Positions 9,820 to 20,631 of a DNA stretch of 64,000 nt are shown here, in pieces. Under the pieces are notes generated by a model. It ran no database searches and was not told the DNA's origin. It saw only the letters and a program-made list of their open reading frames with translations. This stretch comes from Gracilaria gracilis (taxonomy: Eukaryota > Rhodophyta > Florideophyceae > Gracilariales > Gracilariaceae): contig JARGSG010000214.1 in the NCBI GenBank assembly GCA_030374805.1, positions 124,001-188,000 of the forward strand, given 5' to 3'. The first letter of the stretch is position 1. The number at the start of each line of letters is the position of its first letter. The translations under genes and the position numbers were made by a program.

Positions 9820-10184
9820 GTTTCTCAAGTCGCGTTTGGCGACGCGCGCCGCAAGTCCAGCCCACTTTGCGCCTGCTTCTCAAGACTGACGCGCCGGAAG
9901 AACGATTCGGCGCACTCCACAGTGTGCTGAGCCTCTAGAGCAGAAGACGCGCTCCAACTATATACCTTCGGTACTAAGATAAATTCGACACCAGCAGTGC
10001 AGCGCTGCGCTGCGCTCTCCACAAGACGCGCCCACGCGATCTGTAAACCCGAAGCGCCTTACAGCAGTTACACGCAAGCGCGAGCTGCAGAAGGACGTGG
10101 CGGTCGCGGATTGGCTGCGTGAAGCATCGCATTTGGGCGCAGCGTGAAGCGGCGCAGCAGCGCGGGCGCGAGCGCGGGCGAGCC
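9820..10184. promoter_or_regulatory. Putative bidirectional promoter, TAF1 / unknown gene
   Basis: A 365-bp spacer separates the divergent starts of TAF1 (-) and the next gene (+). It contains a TATA-like TATATACC near 9958. Use as a shared promoter is inferred from spacing only. Confidence 0.4.
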
Positions 10185-11240
10185 ATGCGGCGGCGGCGGC
10201 GGCGGTGGACGATGAAGGTGCGCGTGGAGTTTGACATCGACGCCGCGGAGGCGCCGCGCGTCACGCCGTTGCTGCACGCCTTCCAGCACCTTGTGGACTC
10301 GCTCAATCGGGTGCATGTCTCCCCGCCACAGGCTTCTACCGCTTCGCCCTCGCCGCGTCGCGCTTCCGACGCGCCCGCTTCTCCCTCGCAGAATGCGTCG
10401 CCCTCGCAGAGTGCGTCGCCGCCGCAGCAGCGCGCTCCCCAAGCAGCCACTTCGGCCGCTTCTGAGCCCCGGGTGAGCGAGCCCAAGCCGTCGCCGTCGC
10501 CGTCGCCGTCGCACGAAGCCGCCTCGCCCTCCACCACGCTTCCTCGCGCGCGGCCACACAGGTCCAATGGCGCCGCTCGTGCACGCACCAAGAAGAGACA
10601 GCCGGCGCTTGATACTTGTGAGCGTGTGTTCGACGCCGTCGCGCAGGCGCGCGTGTCGGTCAAACGCGCCGCGGCGCTTTTGAGACAGATGTTGCATCGC
10701 ACTCATGCTGCTGTGCTTGATGATGATATTATTGCCGCTGCCGCTACCGAGTTGCTGGACCCGACAAAGGTATGTAATCATCCTTCGCGAGCGGCCAATA
10801 TCGTGTTGACCGTTGCTGCTATGGGACAGCCTATCCTGCACACATTTCGCACGCGTTTCATGGCAGATGTTGTGGAGCAGCTAAGTAAACCACGTCACAT
10901 CCGTTGCGATAGAGCCCAGTTTTTGGGTTATTCAGAAGGATTGGCCACCATGGTCAACGCTCGCATCATCCCTGCGGATAATGCTATTGAGATGGTTCAA
11001 AATCTGTTGCGCACCGGACAGTCGTGCACCGCCGCTGTTTCCACGCTTTGTAGAATAGCTGACACCTGTGAACAGTCGATTGATGCATTGGTGGAACATC
11101 GCCATATGCTGGAAGGCGTGAAAAGCTTGCTTGCTAATGTGGCTACTATACCTGAGTATGCGTATGATATTCAGTACCTTAACGGAGTTACTGGTTGGGC
11201 TATACCGCTTTCCCCAACTGCACAAGCTAAACAACTCTAA
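10185..11240 (+). CDS. Unknown protein with Pro/Ser-rich linker and helical C-terminus
   Basis: A 351-residue frame; ATG 10185 (MRRRRRRW) or ATG 10212 (MKVRVEFDID) are both plausible, the latter giving a cleaner N-terminus. Residues about 10-45 form a small amphipathic block (HAFQHLVDSLNRVHV), followed by about 100 residues of Pro/Ser/Ala low complexity. From about residue 150 to the end the protein is helical with recurrent hydrophobic spacing (DAVAQARVSVKRAAALL, IVLTVAAMGQPIL, MVQNLLRTGQSC, TLCRIADTC), suggestive of an alpha-solenoid (ARM/HEAT/MIF4G-like), but I cannot name a family. Sequence composition drifts from GC-rich to more balanced along the gene. It is the last host gene before the transposon field. 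Confidence 0.65.
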   Translation: MRRRRRRWTMKVRVEFDIDAAEAPRVTPLLHAFQHLVDSLNRVHVSPPQASTASPSPRRASDAPASPSQNASPSQSASPPQQRAPQAATSAASEPRVSEPKPSPSPSPSHEAASPSTTLPRARPHRSNGAARARTKKRQPALDTCERVFDAVAQARVSVKRAAALLRQMLHRTHAAVLDDDIIAAAATELLDPTKVCNHPSRAANIVLTVAAMGQPILHTFRTRFMADVVEQLSKPRHIRCDRAQFLGYSEGLATMVNARIIPADNAIEMVQNLLRTGQSCTAAVSTLCRIADTCEQSIDALVEHRHMLEGVKSLLANVATIPEYAYDIQYLNGVTGWAIPLSPTAQAKQL

Positions 11241-11377
11241 AAACTGCATCACGGCAACATCAAAATTCACACTAAAGGGTACGCCCATATTCAACTCAAG
11301 TATCCCTTCCTATGCCCATCAAGCCGACTAAAACTTGTCTCGTGCTCTCCGATTTTTCTATCTGCAAAGTTTGCCAT

Positions 11378-11483
11378 GATGAGATGACCATTAAAAGGCG
11401 AATAAGAATCACTTCACAAAATGGTTGCACTGCAAACCATTTCGTGAAGTCATTCTTATTCACCCTCTAGTGGTCATCTCATC
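11378..11483. repeat. 106-nt near-perfect inverted repeat (hairpin)
   Basis: Two arms of about 50 nt read GATGAGATGACCA... and fold on themselves with only scattered mismatches and a tiny loop (ACT) at the centre. The inner arm contains GAATAAGAAT and TCACTTCAC on both sides. The size and pairing fit either a miRNA-type precursor or a very short fold-back MITE. It lies 138 bp downstream of the previous gene. Confidence 0.85.
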
Positions 11484-12386
11484 CTGTCTAACCCGCCACA
11501 TGGTTCAAGTCAACTTCAACCACCTGTATGCTTCCTCATCGCATGAGGCATAGCACACATCCCAAATTTTCAGCGATAACATTGATAACAATTTATCGCG
11601 TTGTGGAGTCCTAAACAGCACCAAGATCTTTATCATATGTAAAGTACTCTATCGGTGCCATTTAGCACTCAATCAGAACGCTCTTATGGAAGGTATTGCA
11701 TGCTGAGAAAACTTCGTATCAGAGTAATGTTTTCACTGCTCGCATCTTGCACCGGTTGTCCCACTAGACGTTTGATGAGCCCTTCTTCCTTTTACTTCAC
11801 TTCCACTCGACCAAGTGATCTCTTTGCAAAGTAATCACCATAATAAATCTTCGAGATAACAGAGAGTGCCCAAATAGGAAACGTTTAGGTTCCGCAAGAA
11901 GAAGCGTTTGTTTTTTCTTAGAACTCCAAGACAGTTAAAAAGTCCCAAATTTTGAAACGATAACGCGGGGCACACCAACGAAGAATATGGGCATATTTAT
12001 ATGTATCGATCCATTTTTATAATATGAAATGTTTCCATTCACCAAACCTATAGTTCTGACATCACCCTATTGTTCTCTTACGTGGCCGTTATGAGACAGA
12101 CAATTTGGACCCCAGCCGAAGACGATGGACCAATTCTTCTGTCGAGTAACCCGATATCCTCTCTTACTTTTCCAACATAACGGGCTTATCACATAGCTTG
12201 AAGGACGTAAAACAACCGGAACGAAATTGAGTGGAACAAAAGCGCCATTTAAACTCTGCGTAACAGGTCCAGCTGGTACCATCTTTTCAAAAAATTTTAA
12301 TTTCTTAAAATGCCCAAAAATGGTTTTCAATGGCCCAAATTCATATCAAACGAGTCATCTCAGTGGTCCGAACGATATTGTGTATA

Positions 12387-12486
12387 CTACGCACCGCACG
12401 TGGCAGATATTAAGAAATAACCCCGCTCTGACCGCTAGAGAGGCGCACGGACGGATGCACAAAGAAGGAAACGAATAGCTCGCCCT
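12387..12486. repeat. Dispersed repeat R1, copy A
   Basis: This segment shares ACTACGCACC.CACGTGGCAGATAT near its start and TAGCTCGCCCTAA at its end with 33171-33277, with intermediate similarity between. It is probably a remnant of one transposon end. It contains a CACGTG core. Confidence 0.65.
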
Positions 12487-12491
12487 AAGGC

Positions 12492-12509
12492 CTCGAGTAC
12501 GTACTCGAG
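12492..12509. repeat. Perfect 18-bp palindrome
   Basis: The sequence CTCGAGTACGTACTCGAG equals its own reverse complement. It sits 6 bp after the end of repeat R1 copy A, so it may mark an element boundary. Confidence 0.85.
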
Positions 12510-13678
12510 AGTTTCACTTTCGGTGTAGTGCAACGCCAGAGGCGCAAAAACACCACGAAGACGTCCGAGATCTTCCTCCGTAAAAGGGTAGTCAGCAGAC
12601 AGAGCCTGTTTGGCGAGGCACGACTAAGTCGGTTGTAAGCCGAGGCCAAGCCGTCACGACAAGAGTAAAGAGTTGAGCAAGGATCGATGTTGCCAACACC
12701 TGTGTGAGTGAAAGAGCCTTCAAGAGAGGCACGAGTCCACGGTAGTGGAAAAAGAGAAAGGCAATTTGCGAGAGCAAAAGACGGAAAGAAGGAAAAAAAG
12801 GAAAGGGCTAAAAAACTACGGTAACCACCTTGCTTATCCCTGTACAGGGTCGAACGCGACACAAGCGAAAAATACTCCCACAAATGGGTCCTGTTAGGTG
12901 ACGCAGGGACGATACACTACTCGTACGCAACGGAGTCTTTCTCCTTGAAGAAGTTGATGACCGCCGAAGGCGGAGAAGTATAGAGCCAACCCTGGTTGGG
13001 GGAATTTTACTGTGCACGGTGGCGGGGTCGCCGCCGGGCTAAGTAGTGAGCTCGCACCAACACTAATTAAATAACCTAACTAAATTAGGCCCACGCCCAG
13101 AGGTAATTACCCACGCGCCGTAGCGCCCGTCCCACGTGTACGTGGCCAATTTTCTGGCTCAACCGTGTCCTACGTGTCCTTCCAACTACAGTGGTTGTTA
13201 CTACTCATATACTTCCACTTGGAGCAACCGCCCGACAGGTCGGAATATGAATAAGTAGTCAGAAAACTCCATAAGAGGGCGTTGCACTACATTCGGGGTG
13301 AAACTCTCGAGTTCTTACCGTCATGAGCAGCCTCTTGGCATCCTTTATCCTAAGGGCTACGCCACCTTCTTGAGCTTAGAGGTGGCGTTAATGTCCTTTG
13401 GTCTTCCAGAACAAAGCGAAACGTAGACAGCATGGTCCAATAGCTTAGCGCTTTTCGCGAAGCTAAGTTTCGTGAAGATGCTGCAAATTGCGCCAGCTTT
13501 CGAGCCCAAAAGCACACTCACACACAATTAAACGCAACATTTCCCCAGCCACGTACCGCTGGTACCACCCAGAATTTGTTCTACGCTGTTCCCCGCTGTT
13601 GCACCTTGCAGTATATACTCGACTTCCTAGTGCACCTCTGCTCGTCCTTGGACCTCTTTCTCGACGCACCATTTCGCA

Positions 13679-14530
13679 ATGAACTCCGAAGACGAGATGG
13701 AAGAAGCAGACATGTACAACGATAACATAGAGTCTTCTTTTGAATGCATTGCTCCCGTTCTCACCACCGCCAACGAATCGGCAGTCGACCAAGATACTCC
13801 TGGAAAAACGCGCTTCCAATCATTGCGTTTGACGTCGCTTCAAGACGAAATAAACTTTGTCTGGGACTTCTTGTCCAACCGAAGTGGAAAAGACCTGCAT
13901 GCTTTGCTCTAAAAGTGCGACGCCAAAGTACTGCTTCGCTCACGAGCGATGCTACACGTACAATGTGAGCTTGTTCGCAGCATTCTTCCGTTTTCTCTCA
14001 TGTCTAGTTTGGACCACGATATTGTAATGGCACACTTACAAATGAAGCAAGGGCTGCACATGATTACAGCTCCAAAATCTTCTGCCTTGCTTTCATCGTT
14101 GACGAGCGGAGCCGAACGTAAAAGCTTTCAAAAGGAGCTCGAGCTCGAGCGAAACGAAGAATCTGATGACCGCACGACGGAGAAGGCTTCTATGCCAAAA
14201 GCGAAAGTTGTGTTGGAAAAGAAGAAACCGCAAGGCGTGGATTTCACGGAGAACGAGTTTGCTCGTCTTCTCATTTTGGTACGGGATGACGAGGAAAGGA
14301 AACGAAATATATACGTGTTGGCAACTACAATATCTAGAGCGCAGCAAGACGCCGGTATTCGTCAAGAAAATTTTTGGGAGAGGATAGCTGTTTGATTCAA
14401 TGATGGTTCGTTTTGTCCAATTGAGGATTTTCCTGAACCAGTCGCCAATGTTGTGCCCAGCTTGCCGCCTCTGGTGTGGCGAAGTGGACAAACGCTGGCT
14501 TCTGTATGGCGGGAGAACAAGGGTTACTGG
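13679..14530 (+). pseudogene. SANT/Myb-like ORF, 5' part, interrupted by a LINE
   Basis: The frame from ATG 13679 continues to 14530 through two nonsense codons (TAA 13910, TGA 14393). It carries an acidic N-terminus (MNSEDEMEEAD) and then a trihelix/SANT-like DNA-binding domain, seen as DFTENEFARLLILV, SRAQQDAG, FWERIAV, FNDGSF, and WRSGQTLASVWRENKGYW. This pattern (FT..E..RL, W..IA..FND, R....L...WR) is common to SANT-like proteins of algae and oomycetes, many of them transposon-associated. The domain is cut exactly after KGYW by the LINE and resumes at 18652 in the same codon phase. It may be a host gene or an accessory ORF of another transposon. Confidence 0.6.
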
Positions 14531-14595
14531 GCACGTGCATCTCGCCTTCACGTGGTGTGCCTGTCTCCGATCCCCTCTCGCGTGGACTGAGCGAA

Positions 14596-17500
14596 ATGGG
14601 AACGCAGACGGATCTCCAACGGGGGCCAAGAACTGATGAGACAATGTCAAAATCAAAAAAACGGACGAAGATACGCGTATTGCAGCTAAACTGCCGGGGT
14701 CTTCTTGGCGCAGCAAAACGGGCGGAACTCTCCAAGCTGGCACACGACAGCGATATAGACTTGATCTGCCTACAAGAGACATTTCTCAAGCCAAGTGACA
14801 GATCTCCGACAATGGAGGTGTATCATATGCTCGGGCGGTGCGATAGAAAAGACGGTACGACAAAGGCGAACGGAAGAGGTGGAGGTGCGGCGATCTATCA
14901 ACGCGCGGAGCTTGGCGCAGATCTGGTGGACGAGAGCAGTATTGTTCCGGGTATAGAGGCTGTAACAGTATCGATAAGAACACTGAAGGGCCCACTGACA
15001 ATTTTAAACGTCTATGTGTGCCCCTCACTACGTCAATCGAACTGGTACAAGCTGTACCCATCAGAGCATGCCATTATTGCGGACTGCAATGTCTGCGGAT
15101 CTTGGTACCCCACCAAAGCCGAACCTGGCGGCGTGGACCTTGAAGAGTTCTTAGAGCAAGCAGACCGAATACTTCTCAACGTTGAAGGAGTCTTGACAAG
15201 GACAGAACCCTCCACAGGCACCCAGAGCGCAATTGATATAGCAGCTTTCCCTAGCAGATGGTTCCCGTACTCTAAGTGGGAAGCAGCAGAAGCCCCATTT
15301 TCCGACATTCATGTGTGTGTAATCAGCATAGATATACCTCCTATAGACCAGAGAAAGGAGTCCAAATGGTGTCTGAAAAAGGCAGACTGGGAAGCGTACA
15401 AGCGAATTGTTGCAAAGGAGCTGAACGCTAATCCTGTTCACCCATATTGGACAGTAGAGGACGAGAACACGGCATTGGTCAATGCCCTCAACAAGGCACC
15501 AGCCCAGGCCGTACCGAAAGGGAAAAAGCATAAAGGAGCACCATGGTGATGTCCAGAGGCGTCGGAGGTAGTGCAAAGAAGAACCGAAGCCTGGAGGAAG
15601 TGGCGGGAGAACCGCTGCGAGCAGACCAATTCACAGTTACAGGAGGTCAGGCAAGAAGCGAAAAAAGTGATAGACAGACTTAAGAGAGAAACATGGAGAG
15701 ACCTAGTAACTGGCCTTAAGATGCACACGGACGAATGGAAACTCTGGAAGATCCTGCGAGCTATGGATGACAACCGCAGAACTACCTCGTCCATGTGCCC
15801 ACCCAACGGGAAATCGTGGTCTGATCTCAGACGGGCTCGTTGGTTCGTGAAAACGGAGCTCAAAAAGGTTAGGGTCCAGGGAAAACTTACGAAAAGGAGA
15901 AATGAGTACAGAAAGATGCTGAACGAGTACAATCGGAAAGAAAAAGTAGCAGAACCAGTACAGTTCCACCTATCTCACCTTCAATTGGCGCTTTCGGAAA
16001 TGAATGAAGGAAAAGCGGGCGGTCCAGACCATGTCCAAATAGCTTTCTTAACACACCTGCCAGATGTGGGGATCGATCGTCTTCTAAAACTCGTGAACCG
16101 CACCTTTTATGAAGGGATAACTCCGGGAAAGTGGAGACTGTCTACTTTGGTCCCCATTCCGAAACCCGGTTCAAGGGGCCGGTTCCGTCCAATCTCCTTG
16201 ACACCGGTGATATCAAGGGTGGCCGAGCGAATGTTCAACAGGGTCTTCATGCAATGGCTTGGACCCAAGTTGCCGCCTCACCAAGCGGGCTTCAGAATGG
16301 GCCGCAGCACCGAGGAGCATGTGGCAGCAATATGCGAGAGCATACGAAACGGCTGGGACATGAAGCAACAAACACTATCAATCTTCTGCGACTTTTCAAA
16401 AGCTTATGACTGCGTCTCCCATCAAAAGCTTTTGACAAAGCTTGGAAAGCTTGGCTGCCCACCATATCTTTGGCGATGGCTCCAAAGCTTTTTGACGGAC
16501 CGGCGATGGAAATGCCGCTGGGGTTCAAACACAACGGCAGAAACGCTTGTCGCACAGAGTCTGCCACAGGGCGGCACACTGTCACCAGGCTTGTGGGTCG
16601 CATACGTGTATGATCTCCCAGAATGAGTGAAGGAAGCAGAGAATGAAGCCAAAGTGAACCTCTTTGCTGATGATACCGTCATTTGGGTTCAAGACGAAGC
16701 AACAACAGAAGGTCAAGCGAAGCTTCAAAAGGCCTTCGACGCACTGGTTGGGTACTGCGAAGACAACGATATCGTCATGAACCCTACCAAAACAGTAGTC
16801 GTCCCCTTCAAGACGAGGGCGTGGCGCACAAAGTCAGAGGAGTACTCCCTCATGGTAGAGGGTCACGAGATTCTTCCCAGCGATTGCGGAAAATTCCTCG
16901 GTGTTCTCATGGACTCGAGGCTTAACTTCGCAAAACAGTTGCGAAGCGTGACCAACAAGTACAAAAAAAGAAACAGGATAATGAAGGCTTTTGCGGGAAG
17001 AACGTGGAGGGCAGACTGGAAGACAGTAGAGACGGTGCGGAAAGGGTTCGCTGAACCAGTCGTGTTTTACGCGTCGGCAACAACGATCCCTAACGCACTA
17101 AAAGCCAGCATACAAGGCCTGGAAAGGGCCCGAAATGAAGCGTTGAGAGTGCAAACCGGATGTGTATCATCCACACCAATTGTTGCTCTGAGAGAACTCG
17201 TTCCTATACCCCCTCTACAGTCTGTCGCACGAAGCAAAGGGGCTCTACTGTACGAAAAGGCGGTGAGAAACGCCTCCGAAACCCCTCTCCAGCTCGTCTT
17301 AAACGCGATGGTGGTACCGAGGATACGAAAAAAATCGCCCAGACTCAAGCATATGGCAGAAGAGCACCTAGCGACGCTCAGAATCTTGCAACTTCCGCGT
17401 TCAACTTTGCCTAAAGAGATCGGTCTTTTGCAACTTTCAGAGGTGACCTTCTCATATGCCGCCTGTACCAAAGACGACACAGAAGACCTTCAGCGACGAG

Positions 17501-17820
17501 CCACAGCGCTGCTTATGAAAGGACTCCCCCCTGGAGATGTTGATGTCTGGTGTGATGGCTCAGTTGGGGAATATGCGCACACCAAAAACTGGCCTCTGAA
17601 CCCCACGAGAGCAGCTGTGGAATGGAAAGAAGGATGGTACAATGGTTCGGTTCAATATTTAGAAGGAGGCAGTAATAGCCCCCACGTTGAGAAGTATCAA
17701 AGATCCCGACAACTCAGACCAAACATTCTTGTTACCTACGATGACCAATACGAAATGTGCTATGTATATGACAGCAACACAGGTATTGGCGTTGATAGCG
17801 ACGGAGACCCCATCGCATGA
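14596..17820 (+). pseudogene. LINE polyprotein: endonuclease and reverse transcriptase
   Basis: One reading frame with internal TGA codons at 15547 and 16624. The APE endonuclease shows LQLNCRG (Asn), CLQETF (Glu), IADCN (Asp/Asn), SAIDIA and FSDIHV (Asp/His). After the first stop a linker leads to the reverse transcriptase: GKAGGPDHV, RFRPISLTPV, AGFRMGRST, motif A CDFSKAYD, motif B QGGTLSPG, and motif C LFADDTV just after the second TGA. The first stop follows PW where LINEs commonly read PWW, so TGG to TGA is likely. All catalytic acids of the polymerase are kept. The frame ends at 17820 within the start of the RNase H domain (CDGSV). The ATG at 14596 is the first after the insertion point. 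Confidence 0.8.
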
Positions 17821-18599
17821 TCTTTCTGACAACCACGACAGTAGGAGCTGGAGCGTATCAGGTGTACGTGAACAAGGTTAAAACTTCCGAAGGGGTTATT
17901 CCTGCAGGAATCGGAGTGTGCTCTTATACGGCAGAAATCAAAGCCATGATGGATGCTATAGAAGCACTACCTCCAGATCTCGAAGGCATTGTACGGATTT
18001 TTACGGACTCTCGATCTATTTTTTCTTTGTTGCAAGGCGACCTCCCAAAGCAATCTGCACAAGCACAAGCTCTTGCAGTACTTGTCAAGAAATTGACAGC
18101 ACGTGCTCGTGTTTTTGTTTCATGGGTCCCAAGCCATTGCGGCGTACCCGAAAACGAAAGCGTTGACGCCCTTGCGAAATCAGGTCTTGCAATAAGGATA
18201 TGTGAACAGCAATGTATCCCCAGTGATATGTTAGATGTTAAGGCAATGTTGTCAACACGTGCGAGGAGGAAGCGCCTTCTTCCAGAGTGTCCAGTTTTTC
18301 TTAGGTCTGAAGAAGCCTATCGGAACGCCGAGGTTACTTTAGCACAATTCTACACCGGACACGTAACTCAGTTGCATCCTGTAGCGTCGTATATGAACAA
18401 ACGCACAATGCGTTGCAATTGTGCTACAAACGCAAAGCGGAACCCTGAACACGTAGTGTTTCGCTGTGCTTTGAACAAGCGCTCGAGGAGGGCGCTCATG
18501 GCTGTAACACCGCAAGATGCAAAAACGTGCATTAAGTCTCTTATTAGATATGACCCTCAAAAGTTCTTGGCCTTTTTAAAGAGAGAAAGCTTCCTTTGA
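17817..18599 (+). pseudogene. LINE RNase HI domain
   Basis: This frame continues the LINE polyprotein after a frameshift. The first acidic residue lies in the preceding frame (VWCDGSV, near 17551); here are the Glu of YTAEIKAM, the Asp of FTDSRSIF, the WVPSHCGVPEN loop and the last Asp of ESVDALAKSG, so the DEDD set is present. Further on, a CCHC-like cluster (CNCATNAKRNPEHVVFRC) matches the zinc-binding tail seen at the end of several RNase H-bearing LINE families. The domain removes RNA from the cDNA hybrid during target-primed reverse transcription. Confidence 0.8.
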
Positions 18600-18651
18600 A
18601 GCTCTACTACAGTATCGGAATAAGGTATTGTTGTCCACAATAAAGAAGAAG

Positions 18652-19367
18652 AAGGGTTGCTGGACAAAAACTCTCGCCAACTATGACGTATCTGGGAACA
18701 ATGGAGAACTCCCGTTCATTGACTTTTGTCTAAGAACGCAAGAACCAAATGTCTTTCTGCGGTTAGGAGGAGAGTCTTCCTTACGCACTGCGTGTTTGGA
18801 ATTAATTACGAAGACGTAGACCGAATTGTTGGGCAGTTTGTTTCTCGGTGTTTGCCTGGCAACGCTGGAGGTAGTCTCGGTGTGAACCGAAACTTAAACT
18901 TCTTGGAGGGAAAACGACGTAGAACTTCAAGTGGTGGGGAGGCGTCAATGGGTTCGAAGCGTACGAAGTTGGCGTGCAGCAGCAGTGATGAAGTATTCCA
19001 AGAGGCCATCACTGGCTTGAATTCATCAATGAGTAGACTGGCAGGGAGCTATCAGGTTAAGGTTCAGTTACAGAAGCAGCTATTTGAAGAGAGACACCAC
19101 CGTTCGGATGAAATTCAATCTTCTCTTCAAGTTTCGAGTGCAATTGAACCTTTGAAAGCTACCGTCCAACGCACTACCTCCTTAATAGAGGTTCTTGGTA
19201 ACGTAGATGCAGCGTATGCCAAGTATCAGGATGCCGTGAAGATGTCGGCAGACCCTGCCCTCATAGCGTGTTTGAAAGACGCCTATGAGCGCATGAGGGC
19301 GTTTTTGCATACGATTCAGACAGATCTGAGGAAGGCTGCAGGAGCCCCAAGTGGAGGAGGGTCGTAG
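18652..19367 (+). pseudogene. SANT/Myb-like ORF, 3' part after the LINE
   Basis: Resumes the ORF broken at 14530: KGCW duplicates KGYW, and the following LANYDVSGNNGELPFIDFC supplies the SGQN...F..FC block expected after the last domain helix in this family. A frameshift near 18790 moves to the frame that runs to the stop at 19367. The remaining about 190 residues contain a basic GKRRRTS patch and a long helical, probably coiled-coil tail (QLQKQLFEERHH to ERMRAFLHTIQTDLRKAAG). The function is unknown. The coiled coil would allow dimerisation, which is inference. Confidence 0.6.
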
Positions 19368-19753
19368 CTCGTAGTGTAACTGTGTTTTGAATCTCTTCCG
19401 TTCTTTCTTTCTCTTTATGGAGACAATGCTTCTAGTGTAAACTTCTTGTGATTCTTTGCTATGAACAAGCTAACGATACTAAGAAACTTCAGACATCCTA
19501 TCCAGCACATTGCCATACGCCTTCCTCGACAGCTCTTTCGTTACCACCCCCCTTGAACCTACGAGTTGGAGACTTTAATGAATTATACACCTCCTTCCAT
19601 TCCTCTTTAGTCTCCGACTCCTCCAACGAATGCGCTTCTTCTAACCTCTGCATCAGGACGGCCGCTTGTAAATGTTGGTAAACAACAAGTCATTGTGTGT
19701 CACCCGTTGACGGCAGGTTCGATTCCATTAGTGACTGTACTTTTCTCTTGATA
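19368..19753. other. No recognisable feature
   Basis: 386 bp without a supported gene. A GGTTCGATTCC motif at 19708 resembles a tRNA T-loop, but no tRNA fold surrounds it. Confidence 0.5.
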
Positions 19754-20631
19754 CTATACTATCCGCATGGCTGCAAAAAGTCCAACTGTTTCATTAAGAT
19801 CCTCGCCATCTTCAACACCGCTTACTAGACGAATCACACCTGGATTGCCACATACGCGATCAATGTGTTCTACTAGACGTTCTGGACGCAGATCCGGAAA
19901 TCCAGCTTCGACAAGTGCATCGCTCTTGCCAATCGTGCTTTGCTGAAGCACAGCATAGTCTGCGCACATTCTCGCTCACGGCCTCCTTGAATGGATGGAA
20001 CACTTCGACATCGGGTAAAGGTACCCAATTGTATTGGCCATTAGTTTCCCCATTGTAAGACACTCCCTTCATTAAGATCTCTGATTTCTCAACGAACATG
20101 ATCTCGTTGATCTGAACCTCCGACGGTTTCCGTCCGCAGCAAGATGCAACCCATCGGACAGAAACACGTCCACGCCTTCATCATCGCAAGCTCGCCCAAC
20201 CATGGCCACGTGCAAATCCACCACAGGACCGCCAAGCCATCGCCCGGTCTCCACGCACGCCTCCGCATATTCGGCGGTTAGCTGCAAGCGTCCGAACTGA
20301 CGACGGACTGCTCCGCAATGGTGTCACCGAAAAGTAGCATAGACGGCAGCTGCGACAAGCTGTGGTGCGACTTGCCCTTGAAGGAGGCGGCTGACGTGGG
20401 CTTGGTGAGGTGCACGGCTTGCGACAGGCGCGCGGTCAGCGTGGAGAACGCGTCGACCATGGAGTCGTGCAACAGCGCGAACTGCAAATTCTGGGTCGAG
20501 TCTTCGGCAGGATCGATGCCATGCACGATCTCCGGCAACGGCAGCGTGGCCGGCGGCGGTTGGAACGGCAGTTTGGACAGCGAGAGCGGCGGCTGCGACA
20601 CCGCCTCGCGCTCGGGTATGGTCGACATCAT
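19754..20631 (-). pseudogene. GDSL esterase (isoamyl-acetate esterase IAH1-like), decayed
   Basis: On the minus strand, SMLLFGDTIAEQS near 20340 is a mutated block I of the family (normally FGDSITEQS; the catalytic Ser has become Thr, although T-I-A could conceal a neighbouring serine). It is followed almost at once, after a stop and frameshift near 20280, by YAEACVETGRWLGGPVVDLH and FLSDGLHLAADGN, the block V that carries the catalytic Asp and His. The middle of the enzyme, roughly 120-130 residues with blocks II-IV, is missing. A further frameshift precedes NGQYNWVPLPDVEVFHPF and the tail. Upstream, from ATG 20631, lie about 95 residues (MMSTIPERE...) not typical of IAH1 proteins. Such esterases hydrolyse short-chain acetate esters; this copy cannot. 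Confidence 0.7.

Larger units (their letters stand above)
11241..13678. other. Non-coding / unclassified stretch at the island edge
   Basis: No conserved coding frame is recognisable. It holds a 106-nt fold-back (11378-11483), a segment shared with 33171-33277 (12387-12486), a perfect 18-bp palindrome (12492-12509), and a TATA-like TATATACT near 13611 upstream of the following ORF. Short minus-strand frames around 12485-13017 show no domain. Confidence 0.5.
14531..18651 (+). mobile_element. Non-LTR retrotransposon (LINE) with APE, RT and RNase H
   Basis: A 4.1-kb LINE inserted in the SANT-like ORF. Imperfect target-site duplications AAGGGTTACTGG (14519-14530) and AAGGGTTGCTGG (18652-18663) flank it. 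It encodes an apurinic endonuclease, a reverse transcriptase and an RNase HI domain in that order, and ends with AATAAA and a short GAA-repeat tail at about 18639-18653. No ORF1 or zinc knuckle is visible, so it is either 5'-truncated or a one-ORF clade. The frame is open except for two in-frame TGA codons and one frameshift before RNase H, so the insertion is fairly young compared with its neighbours but dead. Confidence 0.85.

Noticed and set aside
19700-19730. tRNA-like T-loop GGTTCGATTCC
   Set aside because: The flanking bases do not form a T-stem, and no D-arm or acceptor stem can be drawn upstream.
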